64,000 nucleotides of DNA from assembly GCA_024232295.1 (NCBI GenBank), contig JAAEPT010000102.1, positions 1 to 64,000 of the forward strand, in the 5' to 3' direction. This stretch comes from Cytophagales bacterium. Its GTDB lineage: Bacteria; Bacteroidota; Bacteroidia; Cytophagales; JAAEPT01. The notes under the pieces are model-generated. The model was given only the letters and a program-made list of their open reading frames with translations. It was not told where the DNA came from and searched no databases. Positions within the stretch are counted from its first letter, which is position 1. Each line of letters begins with the position of its first letter. This document shows, piece by piece, positions 18,291-27,343 of this stretch. The position numbers and the translations under genes were made by a program.

Positions 18291-19232
18291 CTATTTTTGA
18301 ATCATCTTATAATCAATAGCTTTTCTGTGATTTTTTCCTTGTTTTTCATACTCCACAATAACCTTTTTCAAACCAACACCTATCAAAGTGCCTTGTTTAG
18401 GTTCAATATTTAGTCTAGCTTGTGCATCTTTGTACAAATTTTTAAACACCACAATATCATCTACATCATACCCAAATTTTTATTTATTATTAACCTTCTT
18501 ATTTGCCATAAATACATCATTATTGTTTAGACTAATCTCTAAAGATTTACCTTGTTTCTTTGACAGTTTGACAACAACAGAATTTTCTCCCAAGGCAATT
18601 ATTTCTCCTTCAAGAATATTCGTGTTTTCTAAAAAACAAACCTTCTCATTATATGAAAATAATGTGTTTTTTGACTCTCCACTTAGTTTAAATACTTTTT
18701 TAGTTGATACCCTTATTGATTGTATATTTTGTTCTTTATCTAGATATCGAACTAATGTTGTATTTCTTGAAACATTTAGTATTTCTCCTTTCAAAAATGT
18801 ATTAGATGATTTTTTAAATAGAATTTCTTCTTTTAGTGAAAAGAAAATAGAATCTGTAAAAGAATGATCCAAAACTGAAGTATCAACTTTTATATTTTTC
18901 CTAAAATCAATAATCTCTGTAGAAACAGTAACTCTTTGTTTTGAAAAGAAAGGATAATAAGCCCTTTGAAAGTCAACTGTTACATTAGCCAAAGCTTGTC
19001 CTTGTTCTAATGGGTAGTTTTGATATAAATTTTGTTTTGCTTGTAATACTAAAGCTTCTTTTTTTAATGCTCCAATCCCTAAAACTCTTGTATTACTTGA
19101 GGTTCCTATTGCTAGACCTATAACTTTAAAATTTTCATCTTTTAAAGAAGCATTTCCTGTCATGGTACCAAAATGAGTAGCACAAGAGCTGAACAACAGA
19201 GTAAAGAAAACTACTACTATTAATGCTTTCAT
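18291..19232 (-). pseudogene. DUF6567-like lipoprotein with Tudor-like repeats, interrupted by an in-frame stop
   Basis: The first 250 codons (19232 down to a TAA at 18480-18482) encode a lipoprotein. Its lipobox is F-S-S-C (Cys17), followed by a segment resembling DUF6567 (V-L-G-I-G-A-L-K-K-E-A-L, Y-P-L-E-Q-G-Q-A-L-A-N-V-T-V-D-F). Then come two tandem SH3/Tudor-like repeats of about 50 residues, each ending L-x-G-E-I-x-x-x-x-x-x-x-V-x-x. Directly after the TAA the same frame stays open for 62 more codons to a TAG at 18291. It reads F-G-Y-D-V-D-D-I-V-V-F-K-N and G-T-L-I-G-V-G-L-K-K-V-I-V-E-Y, a clear third repeat. Inference: a longer gene was cut by a single nonsense change, or the base is a sequencing error. 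The truncated product may still be made and anchored in the envelope. Confidence 0.75.
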
Positions 19233-19270
19233 ATTTTATAAAAGTTAATAAGCAGCGAATGTAGCAACAT

Positions 19271-20674
19271 TTACTCTAAAATACTTTTATTTAAAAAGTA
19301 AACACTATCTTTTTTTTCATACAAAAGAGCAAATTCAGGAATACGTTCAAATAATTTTGGAATAATATTTTGTTCATCAATAATTACTCCTGGTAAATCT
19401 CTTTGAAAGTTTGTATAGATATGAGAAATATTCTCATAATTATCTAAATCAATAAATTCGTCTTGTGACAGGTTCCAATCTAAATAAATTGTTGCTACTT
19501 CATTATTAAGATAATGTTGCTTTCCTTTTCCTAAAACTAATATTTTACCATAACTCTCTGTTGAAGATTTTTCCAACAACCATTTTTCATGTTTGATAAA
19601 CTTAGACACATATTGGTTAATAGTATTGGTATATGAGTAAGACGTTGTAACAAAACAAAATAGAAACAACACAAAAAACATTTCTCTGAAAAACGCGCTT
19701 TTGAATAGCATAAAAAATGCAGAAACAAAGTACGCTATCACAGGAACAAAAATCATAAAGTGGAATGAAGTCAATTGAGGAGTAATAAATAACACTCCTA
19801 CTCCAATAAATAACACAAGAAGCATAACACTCTGGAATCTCATTTGATAATTCACAAATCGAGTACTGGTTTGTGTTCTAAGTATAGAGAACAAAAGGAA
19901 TAAACTTGGAATCCCCATAATCGCAATTATTTCTAAAAAAGAGATAACCATTCCTTGTTGTCCAAAATAAATAAAAAAGGAAGTAAAAAACTCATTCAAA
20001 CCACCCACCCAATAGTAATAAGTTGTGAATAGAAGCAGAGGAAAAAACAAACCAAATGCAAAAACTAAATATCCTTTAACATATACGTTAGTATACAGTA
20101 AACTTGATAATAAAAAGACAATCACAAACAAAAAAGAAGGGGGATAAAACAAGACAGTAAGCCCTAAGTAGAAACCCATGTAAAAAACATTTTCATTTGA
20201 TCTACCTGACTTTATAATAAAAAACATCTCACCTAATGCTAACAACAAAAAAGTAATTGCTAATAGTACTGGGTTTAAGGTAAAACAATCAATAAAAAAG
20301 GAACTTGCAATTCCATAGATAATGGCAGGTAGATATGTTTTTTCAGAAAATGCCATTGCTCTATTGACAATATAGTTAAACAACACACATTGCAAGTACA
20401 TCAACCCAAAAGCCAATAATTGGTAGGCAAATGAAGAACGTCCAAAAAACCAATCCATCAATCCATAAAAAAAAGAACTTAATGGAGCTGTCATTACTTT
20501 AAAGTCACGATAGACCACTAAACCTTCATTTAACTTCTCTCCGACCAACATCCAAGACAACTCTTGTGACAGTAAAGGAGTATCCAATAACCAAAAGGGT
20601 AAACGTACTAATAGAAGAATGATAAAAACAACTACTAATCGAAAAGGATCATTAAGTTTAAAAAAACGTACCAA
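19271..20674 (-). CDS. Polytopic inner membrane protein (DUF6427-like)
   Basis: A 467-residue protein with about 11 to 12 hydrophobic segments and a soluble C-terminal tail of about 100 residues. It opens V-R-F-F-K-L-N-D-P-F-R-L followed by a long hydrophobic stretch, as in DUF6427 proteins of Bacteroidota. The early loop with E-L and Y-R-D-F is reminiscent of GT-C glycosyltransferases, but no catalytic motif can be assigned. The start codon is TTG; no in-frame ATG occurs nearby upstream. Divergent from rbfA with 68 bases between. Function unknown. Confidence 0.7.
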   Translation of the reverse strand: MVRFFKLNDPFRLVVVFIILLLVRLPFWLLDTPLLSQELSWMLVGEKLNEGLVVYRDFKVMTAPLSSFFYGLMDWFFGRSSFAYQLLAFGLMYLQCVLFNYIVNRAMAFSEKTYLPAIIYGIASSFFIDCFTLNPVLLAITFLLLALGEMFFIIKSGRSNENVFYMGFYLGLTVLFYPPSFLFVIVFLLSSLLYTNVYVKGYLVFAFGLFFPLLLFTTYYYWVGGLNEFFTSFFIYFGQQGMVISFLEIIAIMGIPSLFLLFSILRTQTSTRFVNYQMRFQSVMLLVLFIGVGVLFITPQLTSFHFMIFVPVIAYFVSAFFMLFKSAFFREMFFVLFLFCFVTTSYSYTNTINQYVSKFIKHEKWLLEKSSTESYGKILVLGKGKQHYLNNEVATIYLDWNLSQDEFIDLDNYENISHIYTNFQRDLPGVIIDEQNIIPKLFERIPEFALLYEKKDSVYFLNKSILE

Positions 20675-20742
20675 GATTTTAAATTTTTTTATGAAGATTT
20701 CCGTTCTGAATCGAATTTACACATAAATTTGTAATAATTATT

Positions 20743-21153
20743 ATGGAAAGTAAAAGACAACAAAAATTAGGTAGGTTGATTTTGAAAGATATGAGTGATA
20801 TTTTTCAAAAAGAAGGAAGAAGTTTCCTAGGTTCTACATTTATCACAGTTACACAAGTACGTGTTACCCCTGATTTGGGAACAGCTCGTGTATTTTTGAG
20901 TGTACTGGTAGAGAGCGAAAGAGAAAAGGTTCTTGGTACTTTAGAAGAAAATATGGGAATCATTCGTAATGCTTTGGGGCAAAAACTTCGTCACCAAATC
21001 AGAAAAATCCCTGTTTTAGAATTTTTTATAGATGATACAGCAGAATATGCTGCCAAAATCACAAAAATGATTGACAACTTAGATATCAGAACAAAAGAAG
21101 ACGATGATCATTTGTCAGATGACTATCAAACAGACAAATTAGATCTAGATTAA
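20743..21153 (+). CDS. rbfA: Ribosome-binding factor A
   Basis: A 136-residue KH-fold protein that helps mature the 5' end of 16S rRNA in the 30S subunit. Seen: R-Q-Q-K-L-G-R-L-I near the start, the family core V-T-x-V-x-V-T-P-D-L-G-T-A-R-V-F-L-S-V, and L-R-H-Q-I-R-K-I-P-V-L-E-F-F-I-D-D. An acidic tail follows. Length is typical. A TAAATTTG box (20724-20731) ends 11 bases before the ATG. The next gene (permease) follows after 31 bases and is probably co-transcribed. Confidence 0.95.
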   Translation: MESKRQQKLGRLILKDMSDIFQKEGRSFLGSTFITVTQVRVTPDLGTARVFLSVLVESEREKVLGTLEENMGIIRNALGQKLRHQIRKIPVLEFFIDDTAEYAAKITKMIDNLDIRTKEDDDHLSDDYQTDKLDLD

Positions 21154-21184
21154 AACAAACATTATCACTTAGTTAATCAATAGT

Positions 21185-22405
21185 ATGGAACTTGCATTTC
21201 GAATTGCTCGCAAATATTTTTTATCCAAAAAGGAAAAACATTTCATTAATGTAATTTCCATACTATCTATGATTACTCTAGCAGTAGGTACTGCATCTCT
21301 ATTCATAATATTATCTGTTTTTAATGGATTACATTCTATTATGAATGGAGTTCATCATGCTATTGATTCAGAATTAACGATCAAAATTAATGAAGGAAAA
21401 ACATTAATAGCTGATAGTACCTTATTAGAAGACATTAAAAATACAGAAGGAGTCTCAATTATTACAGAAGTAATTGAAGATGAAGCTTTCACTCAATATG
21501 AAGGAGGACAAAAAGTTGTTCATATCAAGGGAGTAAGTGATAATTATCGTGAACAGAACAATATAGACACCCTTGTTTTCAGTGGTACTGCAGATATTTC
21601 TAATAAAGACATTCCCAAAACATTTATTGGACGAGGAGTTCAATATGAACTTAATATCAAACTCAATAGTAATTTTAAAACAATAGAAGTTTGGTACCCC
21701 AAAAGAAAACAAAAGATAATACGTGCTTCAAAAAATTCATTCAATAGAATCAATGTGCTTCCTGTTGGTGTTTTTGAAATAGAAAGAACTTATGATGCTT
21801 CATACCTTTTTGTTCCACTATCAAGTGCAAAAAAACTTTTTGATTATGATTTAGAACGTACTTCAATTGAAATAAAAACAGATTCAAATATTTCAATTAC
21901 CGAGGTAAAACAAAACCTTGAAAACAAATTGGGTGATAAATATAAAATCCTTGAAAGTGAAGAACTACATAGTTCATTGTATAAAGCTGCCAAAGTTGAG
22001 CGCTTTATTGCTTACCTTATTTTTGTATTTATTTTGACATTAGCTTCTTTAAATATTTTCTTAACATTAACAATCATTGTAATTAGTAAGAAAAAGGATA
22101 TTTCTATTCTAGTATCAATGGGAGCTACTAAAAGCTTTATTCGTAAAATATTTTTAGCAAAAGGTTTTTTAATTGGTGCAACAGGAACTTTTGCTGGATT
22201 AATATTAGGGGTTGGGATTATCTTAGGACAACAAACGTTTGGTTTTGTAGGAATGAACGTTCAGTCCTCTCTTGTAGATGCTTTTCCAGTAAAAATGGAG
22301 GTATTAGATATTGTACTTACAGGAACAACCACATTAATCATTACAATCTTGCTTTCTATACAACCTGCCATCAAAGCAAGCAATTTTAGCTTTAAGAAAG
22401 ATTAA
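21185..22405 (+). CDS. LolC/LolE-type ABC transporter permease
   Basis: A 406-residue inner membrane permease of the FtsX/MacB superfamily. The arrangement is one N-terminal TM helix (about 21-50), a periplasmic domain of about 220 residues, and three C-terminal TM helices (about 275-295, 325-350, 370-395). The opening A-F-R-I-A-R-K-Y-F-L-S-K-K and the cytoplasmic loop K-K-D-I-S-I-L-V-S-M-G-A-T are typical of LolC/E. Family knowledge: with the ATPase LolD these extract lipoproteins for transfer to the outer membrane, a heavily used route in Bacteroidota. No lolD is adjacent. Follows rbfA closely. Confidence 0.85.
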   Translation: MELAFRIARKYFLSKKEKHFINVISILSMITLAVGTASLFIILSVFNGLHSIMNGVHHAIDSELTIKINEGKTLIADSTLLEDIKNTEGVSIITEVIEDEAFTQYEGGQKVVHIKGVSDNYREQNNIDTLVFSGTADISNKDIPKTFIGRGVQYELNIKLNSNFKTIEVWYPKRKQKIIRASKNSFNRINVLPVGVFEIERTYDASYLFVPLSSAKKLFDYDLERTSIEIKTDSNISITEVKQNLENKLGDKYKILESEELHSSLYKAAKVERFIAYLIFVFILTLASLNIFLTLTIIVISKKKDISILVSMGATKSFIRKIFLAKGFLIGATGTFAGLILGVGIILGQQTFGFVGMNVQSSLVDAFPVKMEVLDIVLTGTTTLIITILLSIQPAIKASNFSFKKD

Positions 22406-22583
22406 ACAATAAAATCACGTATACAAAATACTGGTAAAAAACAAAACGAAATCCATTTTATTAGTCATTTTTCTGTCGTTATCACGTCATTTCTGGATTT
22501 TACTATCTTAGAATAAGTCTATTTTGTGTTATTTTTATTATATTGTGGTTACAAAATGCTAACTACACACATATAACTTTACT

Positions 22584-24677
22584 ATGAAAAAGATATTTGT
22601 ATTACTAATCTCCCTATTTACCCTACAATCTGTCATGGCACAGAAAATAGTAGGTTACATTCCTCAGTACAGAACCATTGAGCAAATGGATGCTGCTATT
22701 AATTGGGGAAGTATGACTGATGCTTTTTATTTTGGATCAACACCAAGCACTGCTGGTGGTATTAACTTAGAAGCACCTGAAAAATTTGAACATGTAAAAC
22801 AACGTGCAAAGGAAAATGACGTCAAATGTTGGTTATCTATCGGTGGATGGAACAAATCAGCTAGCTTTGGTCCTTTGGCTGCAAACTCTACAGCTAGACA
22901 AACTTTCGCACAAAACTGTATTGACTTTTGTGCAACTCATGGATTAGCTGGAGTTGATATTGATTGGGAGTTTCCAACATCAACTCAAAAAGGAGATGTA
23001 AAACTATTACTTAAAGCAGTTTATGAAGCATTTGAAGCTGATGGTAGAGGATTTGAATTATCTGCTGCTGTAGGTGGAGAAGAAGGTCACACAGAAAATT
23101 GGGATCCAGAATCTTTTCAATATTTACACCATGTAAATGTAATGGCTTATGATGCTCCAACTACTTATGACAATCACTCTTCTTTAAAGTTCTTACAAGA
23201 TGCAATGGATAATTATCATGAACAAGGGTGTCCTTATGAGAAAATGTTAGGAGGAGTTGCTTTCTATAGTCGTCCTTCTGTTCAAATGTATAGCACAGTA
23301 TTAAACAACTCATCAAATAAGCAAAACACATTTGAGTCAGATGGAACAGGAGGTATAAAATACAATGGTAAAAATACTATTGAGGCTAAAATTGACTATG
23401 TTATGGGAAAAGGAGGTCTTGGAGTATTAATTTGGGAATTAACACAAGATGTAAAAGATGGACCATATTCTTTATTAAATGCTACTTATAAGAAAATGGA
23501 AGAATATATGTGTCCTCTTCCTAGACCAGAACTTGGTGAAGCTGCTTCAATCTGTGGTTCTTCAAGTGTTACTTTGGATGCTGGAGCAACAGCACCTGCA
23601 GGGAGTTCTTACAAATGGTACAAAGATGATGTATTAATTAATGGAGCTACTTCAAGAACATATAATGCTCCTTCTGCAGGAGTTTATGAAGTAGAAATTA
23701 CTGATGGTTCTTGTGCTAATTCAGACAAAGTTGAAGTATTAGGAGTATTACCAAGTATCAACTTAGGAGATGACATCAATTTATGTGATCCTGCAACAGC
23801 TATATTGGATGCAAGCCTTACTGGAAATGGAATTACTTTCCTTTGGGAAAAGGATGACATAGAAATTGATGGAGCAACAGATGCTACTCTTCAAGTAGAT
23901 AGAGAAGGAACTTATACTGTAATCGCAAGTGCTTCTGGTTGTAGTTCTACTTCTGCAAGCGTTAATGTTACTTCAGAATTAGTTAATGTAGAGCATCAAT
24001 CAATTGCTTGTAAAGGAAGTGTGACTTTCTCTATATTAGATGATGGTTCTTTTGAGTGGTATGATGTTGCTGAAGAAGGAAGTCCTCTATCATCAGATAA
24101 AAATTTCACAACAAATGCAACAGAAACGAAGACATATTATGTCCAAAAATTAGCTACAGCTCAACAAGCACCAAGTAATACTGGTTGTGATGGATTGAAT
24201 GAATGGGTAGCACAAACATATGCTGGTAGTACAGAAGTTTCTTACAATGGCATTAAATACAGAAATAAATGGTATGCTTCTGCTAGTGATGTTCCTGGTG
24301 TTGGAAACGGAGGATCTACACCCTGGGAGGTAACTGGAGAATGTAGTGGTATTTCTTGTCAGCGTACTCCTGTGACTGTTACTGTCGAAAATGGTGGTGT
24401 ATGTACTAGTGCTGAAGTAAATACTTTGGAAACTTACATTAACATCAGACCAAACCCTGTAACTAATTTGGCACGTGTTAGCTTTGGAACTGAAGGAAAT
24501 TCAGAAGCTACACTTCAAATTGTAAACACACAAGGGCAAGTTGTTTACTCTACTAATGTAAATACAGTAAGTGGAATCAATCAAGTAGAAATTAACACAA
24601 GTAATCTAGCACCTGGAATATACATTTGTCAGGTTGCAACAAATGGTCAAGTCATTACTTCTAGATTTACGAAGTAA
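22584..24677 (+). CDS. Secreted GH18 chitinase with CBM5/12-like module and T9SS sorting domain
   Basis: A 697-residue extracellular chitinase. A signal peptide (1-19, ending V-M-A) is followed by a GH18 barrel (21-305). It carries W-L-S-I-G-G-W at 83-89 and the catalytic motif A-G-V-D-I-D-W-E at 122-129 (Glu129 the acid). Ig/PKD-like segments follow (about 310-530). A compact module at 535-587 with W-V-A-Q-T-Y, V-S-Y-N-G, K-W-Y and P-W-E resembles a CBM5/12 chitin-binding domain. Residues 615-697 are a T9SS type A sorting domain (I-R-P-N-P, G-I-Y-I-C-Q-V). The start of the DxxDxDxE motif is Ala, not Asp, as it is Asn in the larger chitinase here. The two enzymes probably act together on chitin. 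Confidence 0.95.
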   Translation: MKKIFVLLISLFTLQSVMAQKIVGYIPQYRTIEQMDAAINWGSMTDAFYFGSTPSTAGGINLEAPEKFEHVKQRAKENDVKCWLSIGGWNKSASFGPLAANSTARQTFAQNCIDFCATHGLAGVDIDWEFPTSTQKGDVKLLLKAVYEAFEADGRGFELSAAVGGEEGHTENWDPESFQYLHHVNVMAYDAPTTYDNHSSLKFLQDAMDNYHEQGCPYEKMLGGVAFYSRPSVQMYSTVLNNSSNKQNTFESDGTGGIKYNGKNTIEAKIDYVMGKGGLGVLIWELTQDVKDGPYSLLNATYKKMEEYMCPLPRPELGEAASICGSSSVTLDAGATAPAGSSYKWYKDDVLINGATSRTYNAPSAGVYEVEITDGSCANSDKVEVLGVLPSINLGDDINLCDPATAILDASLTGNGITFLWEKDDIEIDGATDATLQVDREGTYTVIASASGCSSTSASVNVTSELVNVEHQSIACKGSVTFSILDDGSFEWYDVAEEGSPLSSDKNFTTNATETKTYYVQKLATAQQAPSNTGCDGLNEWVAQTYAGSTEVSYNGIKYRNKWYASASDVPGVGNGGSTPWEVTGECSGISCQRTPVTVTVENGGVCTSAEVNTLETYINIRPNPVTNLARVSFGTEGNSEATLQIVNTQGQVVYSTNVNTVSGINQVEINTSNLAPGIYICQVATNGQVITSRFTK

Positions 24678-24702
24678 TATTTGAACAAAACATAAACTAA
24701 TA

Positions 24703-24738
24703 AAAAAGCTGTTTGGAAATTTACCCAAACAGCTTTTT
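24703..24738. terminator. Bidirectional terminator between chitinase and crp-like genes
   Basis: The stem AAAAAAGCTGTTTGG/CCAAACAGCTTTTTT lies between convergent genes ending at 24677 and 24771. It has T-runs in both directions. Confidence 0.85.
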
Positions 24739-24770
24739 TATTTTCATCCAGTTAAAAAACAACTTACTTT

Positions 24771-25460
24771 TTAACCTTCTTTTTTCAATTGATCTAAATC
24801 ACGAATCAATAAACGTTTTCTATCAAAGTTAATTAAATTCTTATCTCTTAACTCATTCAAAACAGTAGTTACTGTTTGACGAGAAGTCGCTGTAAGATTA
24901 GCAATATCTTGGTGTGTAAAAAACTTCTTCACTAAGATTTCAAAACCCACTTTCTCCCCTCTTTCTGTAGCCAAATCACATAAATATTCAATAATTCGAG
25001 TACGAGAATCTTTAAAAACTAGCGATTCTATTCTACGCTCTGCTTTTAACAAACGAAATCCAATTAACTTGGTCATTTGTAATGTTAAACCTTGATGCCT
25101 TCTCATAAGTGTCTCCATATCATCAAGCGTAAGAGGACATACCTCCACATCTTTATCTATGGCTTGAGCAAAGTCACCTCTTGTCTCTTCTCCAGCTAAA
25201 GCAAGCTCACCAAAAATTTCACCAGGTTGCAAAATGGCTTTTATAATCTCTTTTCCATCATCTGAGTAAGTCCCAATCTTAATTCGACCATTTTTCACTA
25301 GGTATACATGATCAGAAGGATCATCAGAGAAATAAACAAAAGATTCTTTATTATATGTTTGAAAAACATGCTTTTCATGCATGTCTCCAATTTTATGAGG
25401 ACAAAATACTTCGTATAAATCCACATCCTCAAAAAACCACAACTTTGATTCTTTCCCCAT
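24771..25460 (-). CDS. Crp/Fnr family transcriptional regulator
   Basis: A 229-residue DNA-binding protein. The N-terminal cyclic-nucleotide-binding fold (about 35-135) has V-K-N-G-R-I-K-I, the insertion D-D-G-K-E and P-G-E-I-F-G-E-L-A-L. A long helix and a winged HTH follow (about 160-225). The recognition helix contains T-S-R-Q-T-V-T-T-V-L-N-E-L and is preceded by T-H-Q-D-I-A-N-L. No FNR-type cysteine cluster is visible, so the signal is unknown. A perfect inverted repeat (25479-25495) lies 18 bases upstream of the start and may be its own operator. It lies 92 bases after gldM on the same strand, with a terminator between. Confidence 0.92.
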   Translation of the reverse strand: MGKESKLWFFEDVDLYEVFCPHKIGDMHEKHVFQTYNKESFVYFSDDPSDHVYLVKNGRIKIGTYSDDGKEIIKAILQPGEIFGELALAGEETRGDFAQAIDKDVEVCPLTLDDMETLMRRHQGLTLQMTKLIGFRLLKAERRIESLVFKDSRTRIIEYLCDLATERGEKVGFEILVKKFFTHQDIANLTATSRQTVTTVLNELRDKNLINFDRKRLLIRDLDQLKKEG

Positions 25461-25478
25461 GTGTTTTAGTTTTGTTTA

Positions 25479-25495
25479 TTTAGTAAAGTACTAAA
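25479..25495. promoter_or_regulatory. 17-bp palindrome upstream of the Crp/Fnr gene, candidate operator
   Basis: The sequence TTTAGTA-AAG-TACTAAA has perfect 7-bp arms and the form TTTAG-N7-CTAAA. The same pattern occurs upstream of the large oxidoreductase gene (63911-63927). This suggests a dimeric regulator such as the adjacent Crp/Fnr protein. Confidence 0.5.
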
Positions 25496-25501
25496 ATAAC
25501 G

Positions 25502-25536
25502 AAAAAGAGTCATTCTAAAAAGAACAACTCTTTAAT
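25502..25536 (-). terminator. Terminator after gldM
   Basis: On the minus strand AAAGAGTTGTTCT pairs with AGAATGACTCTTT (two G-U pairs) and is followed by TTTCG. It starts 17 bases past the gldM stop at 25553. Confidence 0.6.
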
Positions 25537-25552
25537 TTATAACACTTTCCTC

Positions 25553-27148
25553 CTAAATGATTGGAACATTTATAATTGGAGTAGTAAACTTCACTTCTTC
25601 AGTACTTCCTCTAAAGTTCTTACGTTTAGCTTCTAATATTTCAATCATTAATCGATCACCTTCTTTTGCCAAAGATGCAAACTCTGATAATCGAGCACTA
25701 GACGAAGTGATTATTTTTTGAGCAACAGGTTTTCTTCCTCTCACTAAATAAGCTTTCCATTTGGTAACTTTATACTTAGATTCATTAGGCAACAACTCTT
25801 TAAACTCAGAAGGCACGTTGGCATACAACTTAACCTTACGAAGTTTTGCTGCAGAAACTCCTGTTCTAGTATTCAGATTACATGTGATCTCTGCACTAGG
25901 AACTCCTTTAGCTTTAAAGTTTAGTTTTTCAATAAGAACTCCATCATTCAATACTTCAACACTTACATTTTTTGCTTTTGGAATAATAGTAACCAAACCT
26001 TTTCCTTTTGAAATTACTTCTGCGCCAACTGCTTTAAAAGTAGGTTTATAATCAGCTCCAAGAGCAGGAACCTGAATATTCAATTCATTACCACAATTAC
26101 GGTACAATGACTGAACTGCTGCAGAAATAACTTGTACTGCTGGCTTAATCACATAATATTCTTGAGTAATTGTATAAACAGAATCTTCTCCATTGGGTTT
26201 TGGGTAGATGATTGTACCTGTCCAAGTTCTTTTAGCAACTCCATCTTGATAATTACCTCCTCTTGCTTTAAAATTCACATTACCAATTCCTTCTGTATTC
26301 ACATTTACATTAGCTTTATTATATGTCATTTGAGGCTTGAAACTTGACGAATAAGCTGCCATAAACATCTCTGCTTCATATTTTGTGCCTGCTACTACTC
26401 TATTTGACTTTGCTTTTACGACTGGACGAACTTTGTCTATAGGAATAATATTCGCACCTACTTTATTTGCTAATAAGCTCAACATTTCATTTTCCAAAGC
26501 CATTACTTTTGCTTCTTTTTCTGTCAGTACAGCCAAAGCAGCTACCAAAGGAGTCCCTTCAAAATTAAGGTGAGCAAAATCTTTTCTTTTATGCTCTTTA
26601 TTATCTTTGAACAAAGGATCTTGATCTCCATTCATAGCTAGTTGTAAAAATTTCTTTTGTCCTTCACCTAACTTGTCTAACTCAGTATTTAAGAATAATG
26701 AAAATGAATTTAGTTTTTCTTGCAAAGCATATCCTTCTCCGCTTTTGGATTCTCCAGCACCAAGCATGTAGTTTGCGACTTTTTCTTCTTCTTTAGCTCC
26801 AATAATCTTCCCATTTTCATCCCTTCCTCCAGTTTTTTCAATCAGTTCCTCTTTTAGTTTACGAATATAGGAAACCAAGCTTTGTGTACTTTCTCTTACA
26901 AGCTGTGCTTGTTTAAAAATTTCAACATCATCTTTTGCATTTTTTCCTTCTTCTACGGAATGTTCTATTCGGTTTAATAATTCTGTATTTCTCACATCAG
27001 CATCTGCAACTGCTTTCTCTAAACTAATATTGATAAATTGAAATTTTTCAATAATCACAGAACTAACCTGTAGAGCTAATAGTGCCAATAGCACCAAATA
27101 CATCATTCCAATTAGTTTTTGACGTGGTGTCTCTTTTCCTCCTGCCAT
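25553..27148 (-). CDS. gldM: GldM/PorM-like type IX secretion / gliding motor protein
   Basis: A 531-residue inner-membrane-anchored periplasmic protein. It begins with the GldM hallmark K-E-T-P-R-Q-K-L-I-G-M-M-Y-L-V-L-L-A-L-L, a single TM helix with flanking charges (about 8-35). A helical segment to about 210 and beta-rich repeats to the end follow. Family knowledge: GldM with GldL forms the proton-driven motor that powers T9SS and gliding; its periplasmic shaft reaches GldK/GldN. Length matches known GldM. Odd: gldK, gldL and gldN are not next to it, although gldKLMN is usually one cluster. It may be a paralogue or a displaced gene. A palindrome AACAGGCCTGTT lies upstream at 27180-27191. 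Confidence 0.88.
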   Translation of the reverse strand: MAGGKETPRQKLIGMMYLVLLALLALQVSSVIIEKFQFINISLEKAVADADVRNTELLNRIEHSVEEGKNAKDDVEIFKQAQLVRESTQSLVSYIRKLKEELIEKTGGRDENGKIIGAKEEEKVANYMLGAGESKSGEGYALQEKLNSFSLFLNTELDKLGEGQKKFLQLAMNGDQDPLFKDNKEHKRKDFAHLNFEGTPLVAALAVLTEKEAKVMALENEMLSLLANKVGANIIPIDKVRPVVKAKSNRVVAGTKYEAEMFMAAYSSSFKPQMTYNKANVNVNTEGIGNVNFKARGGNYQDGVAKRTWTGTIIYPKPNGEDSVYTITQEYYVIKPAVQVISAAVQSLYRNCGNELNIQVPALGADYKPTFKAVGAEVISKGKGLVTIIPKAKNVSVEVLNDGVLIEKLNFKAKGVPSAEITCNLNTRTGVSAAKLRKVKLYANVPSEFKELLPNESKYKVTKWKAYLVRGRKPVAQKIITSSSARLSEFASLAKEGDRLMIEILEAKRKNFRGSTEEVKFTTPIINVPII

Positions 27149-27343
27149 AATATTTTATTTTTAATAGATTAAAATGAATAACAGGCCTGTTTTTATGTAG
27201 CTACACACACATAATACAATGCAAAAAATAAGTTACAGAAATTATAAAATGGAATCTTACAAAAAATATGGATGGGAAATTTGCTTAAATGCTTTTCCTT
27301 AATAAAAAAAATATCCATATTTATAGTTCAAACTAGGAATATT

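Noticed and set aside
18388-18867. 159-residue ORF on the plus strand opposite the interrupted lipoprotein
   Set aside because: The minus strand shows a lipobox, repeats and family similarity; the plus-strand frame has none of these.
22507-22523. CTTAG-N7-CTATT upstream of the second chitinase, a possible third copy of the TTTAG-N7-CTAAA site
   Set aside because: Only 7 of 10 half-site bases match; too weak in AT-rich DNA.
27180-27191. AACAGGCCTGTT palindrome upstream of gldM
   Set aside because: Perfect but short, with no second copy found, so not promoted to a separate finding.
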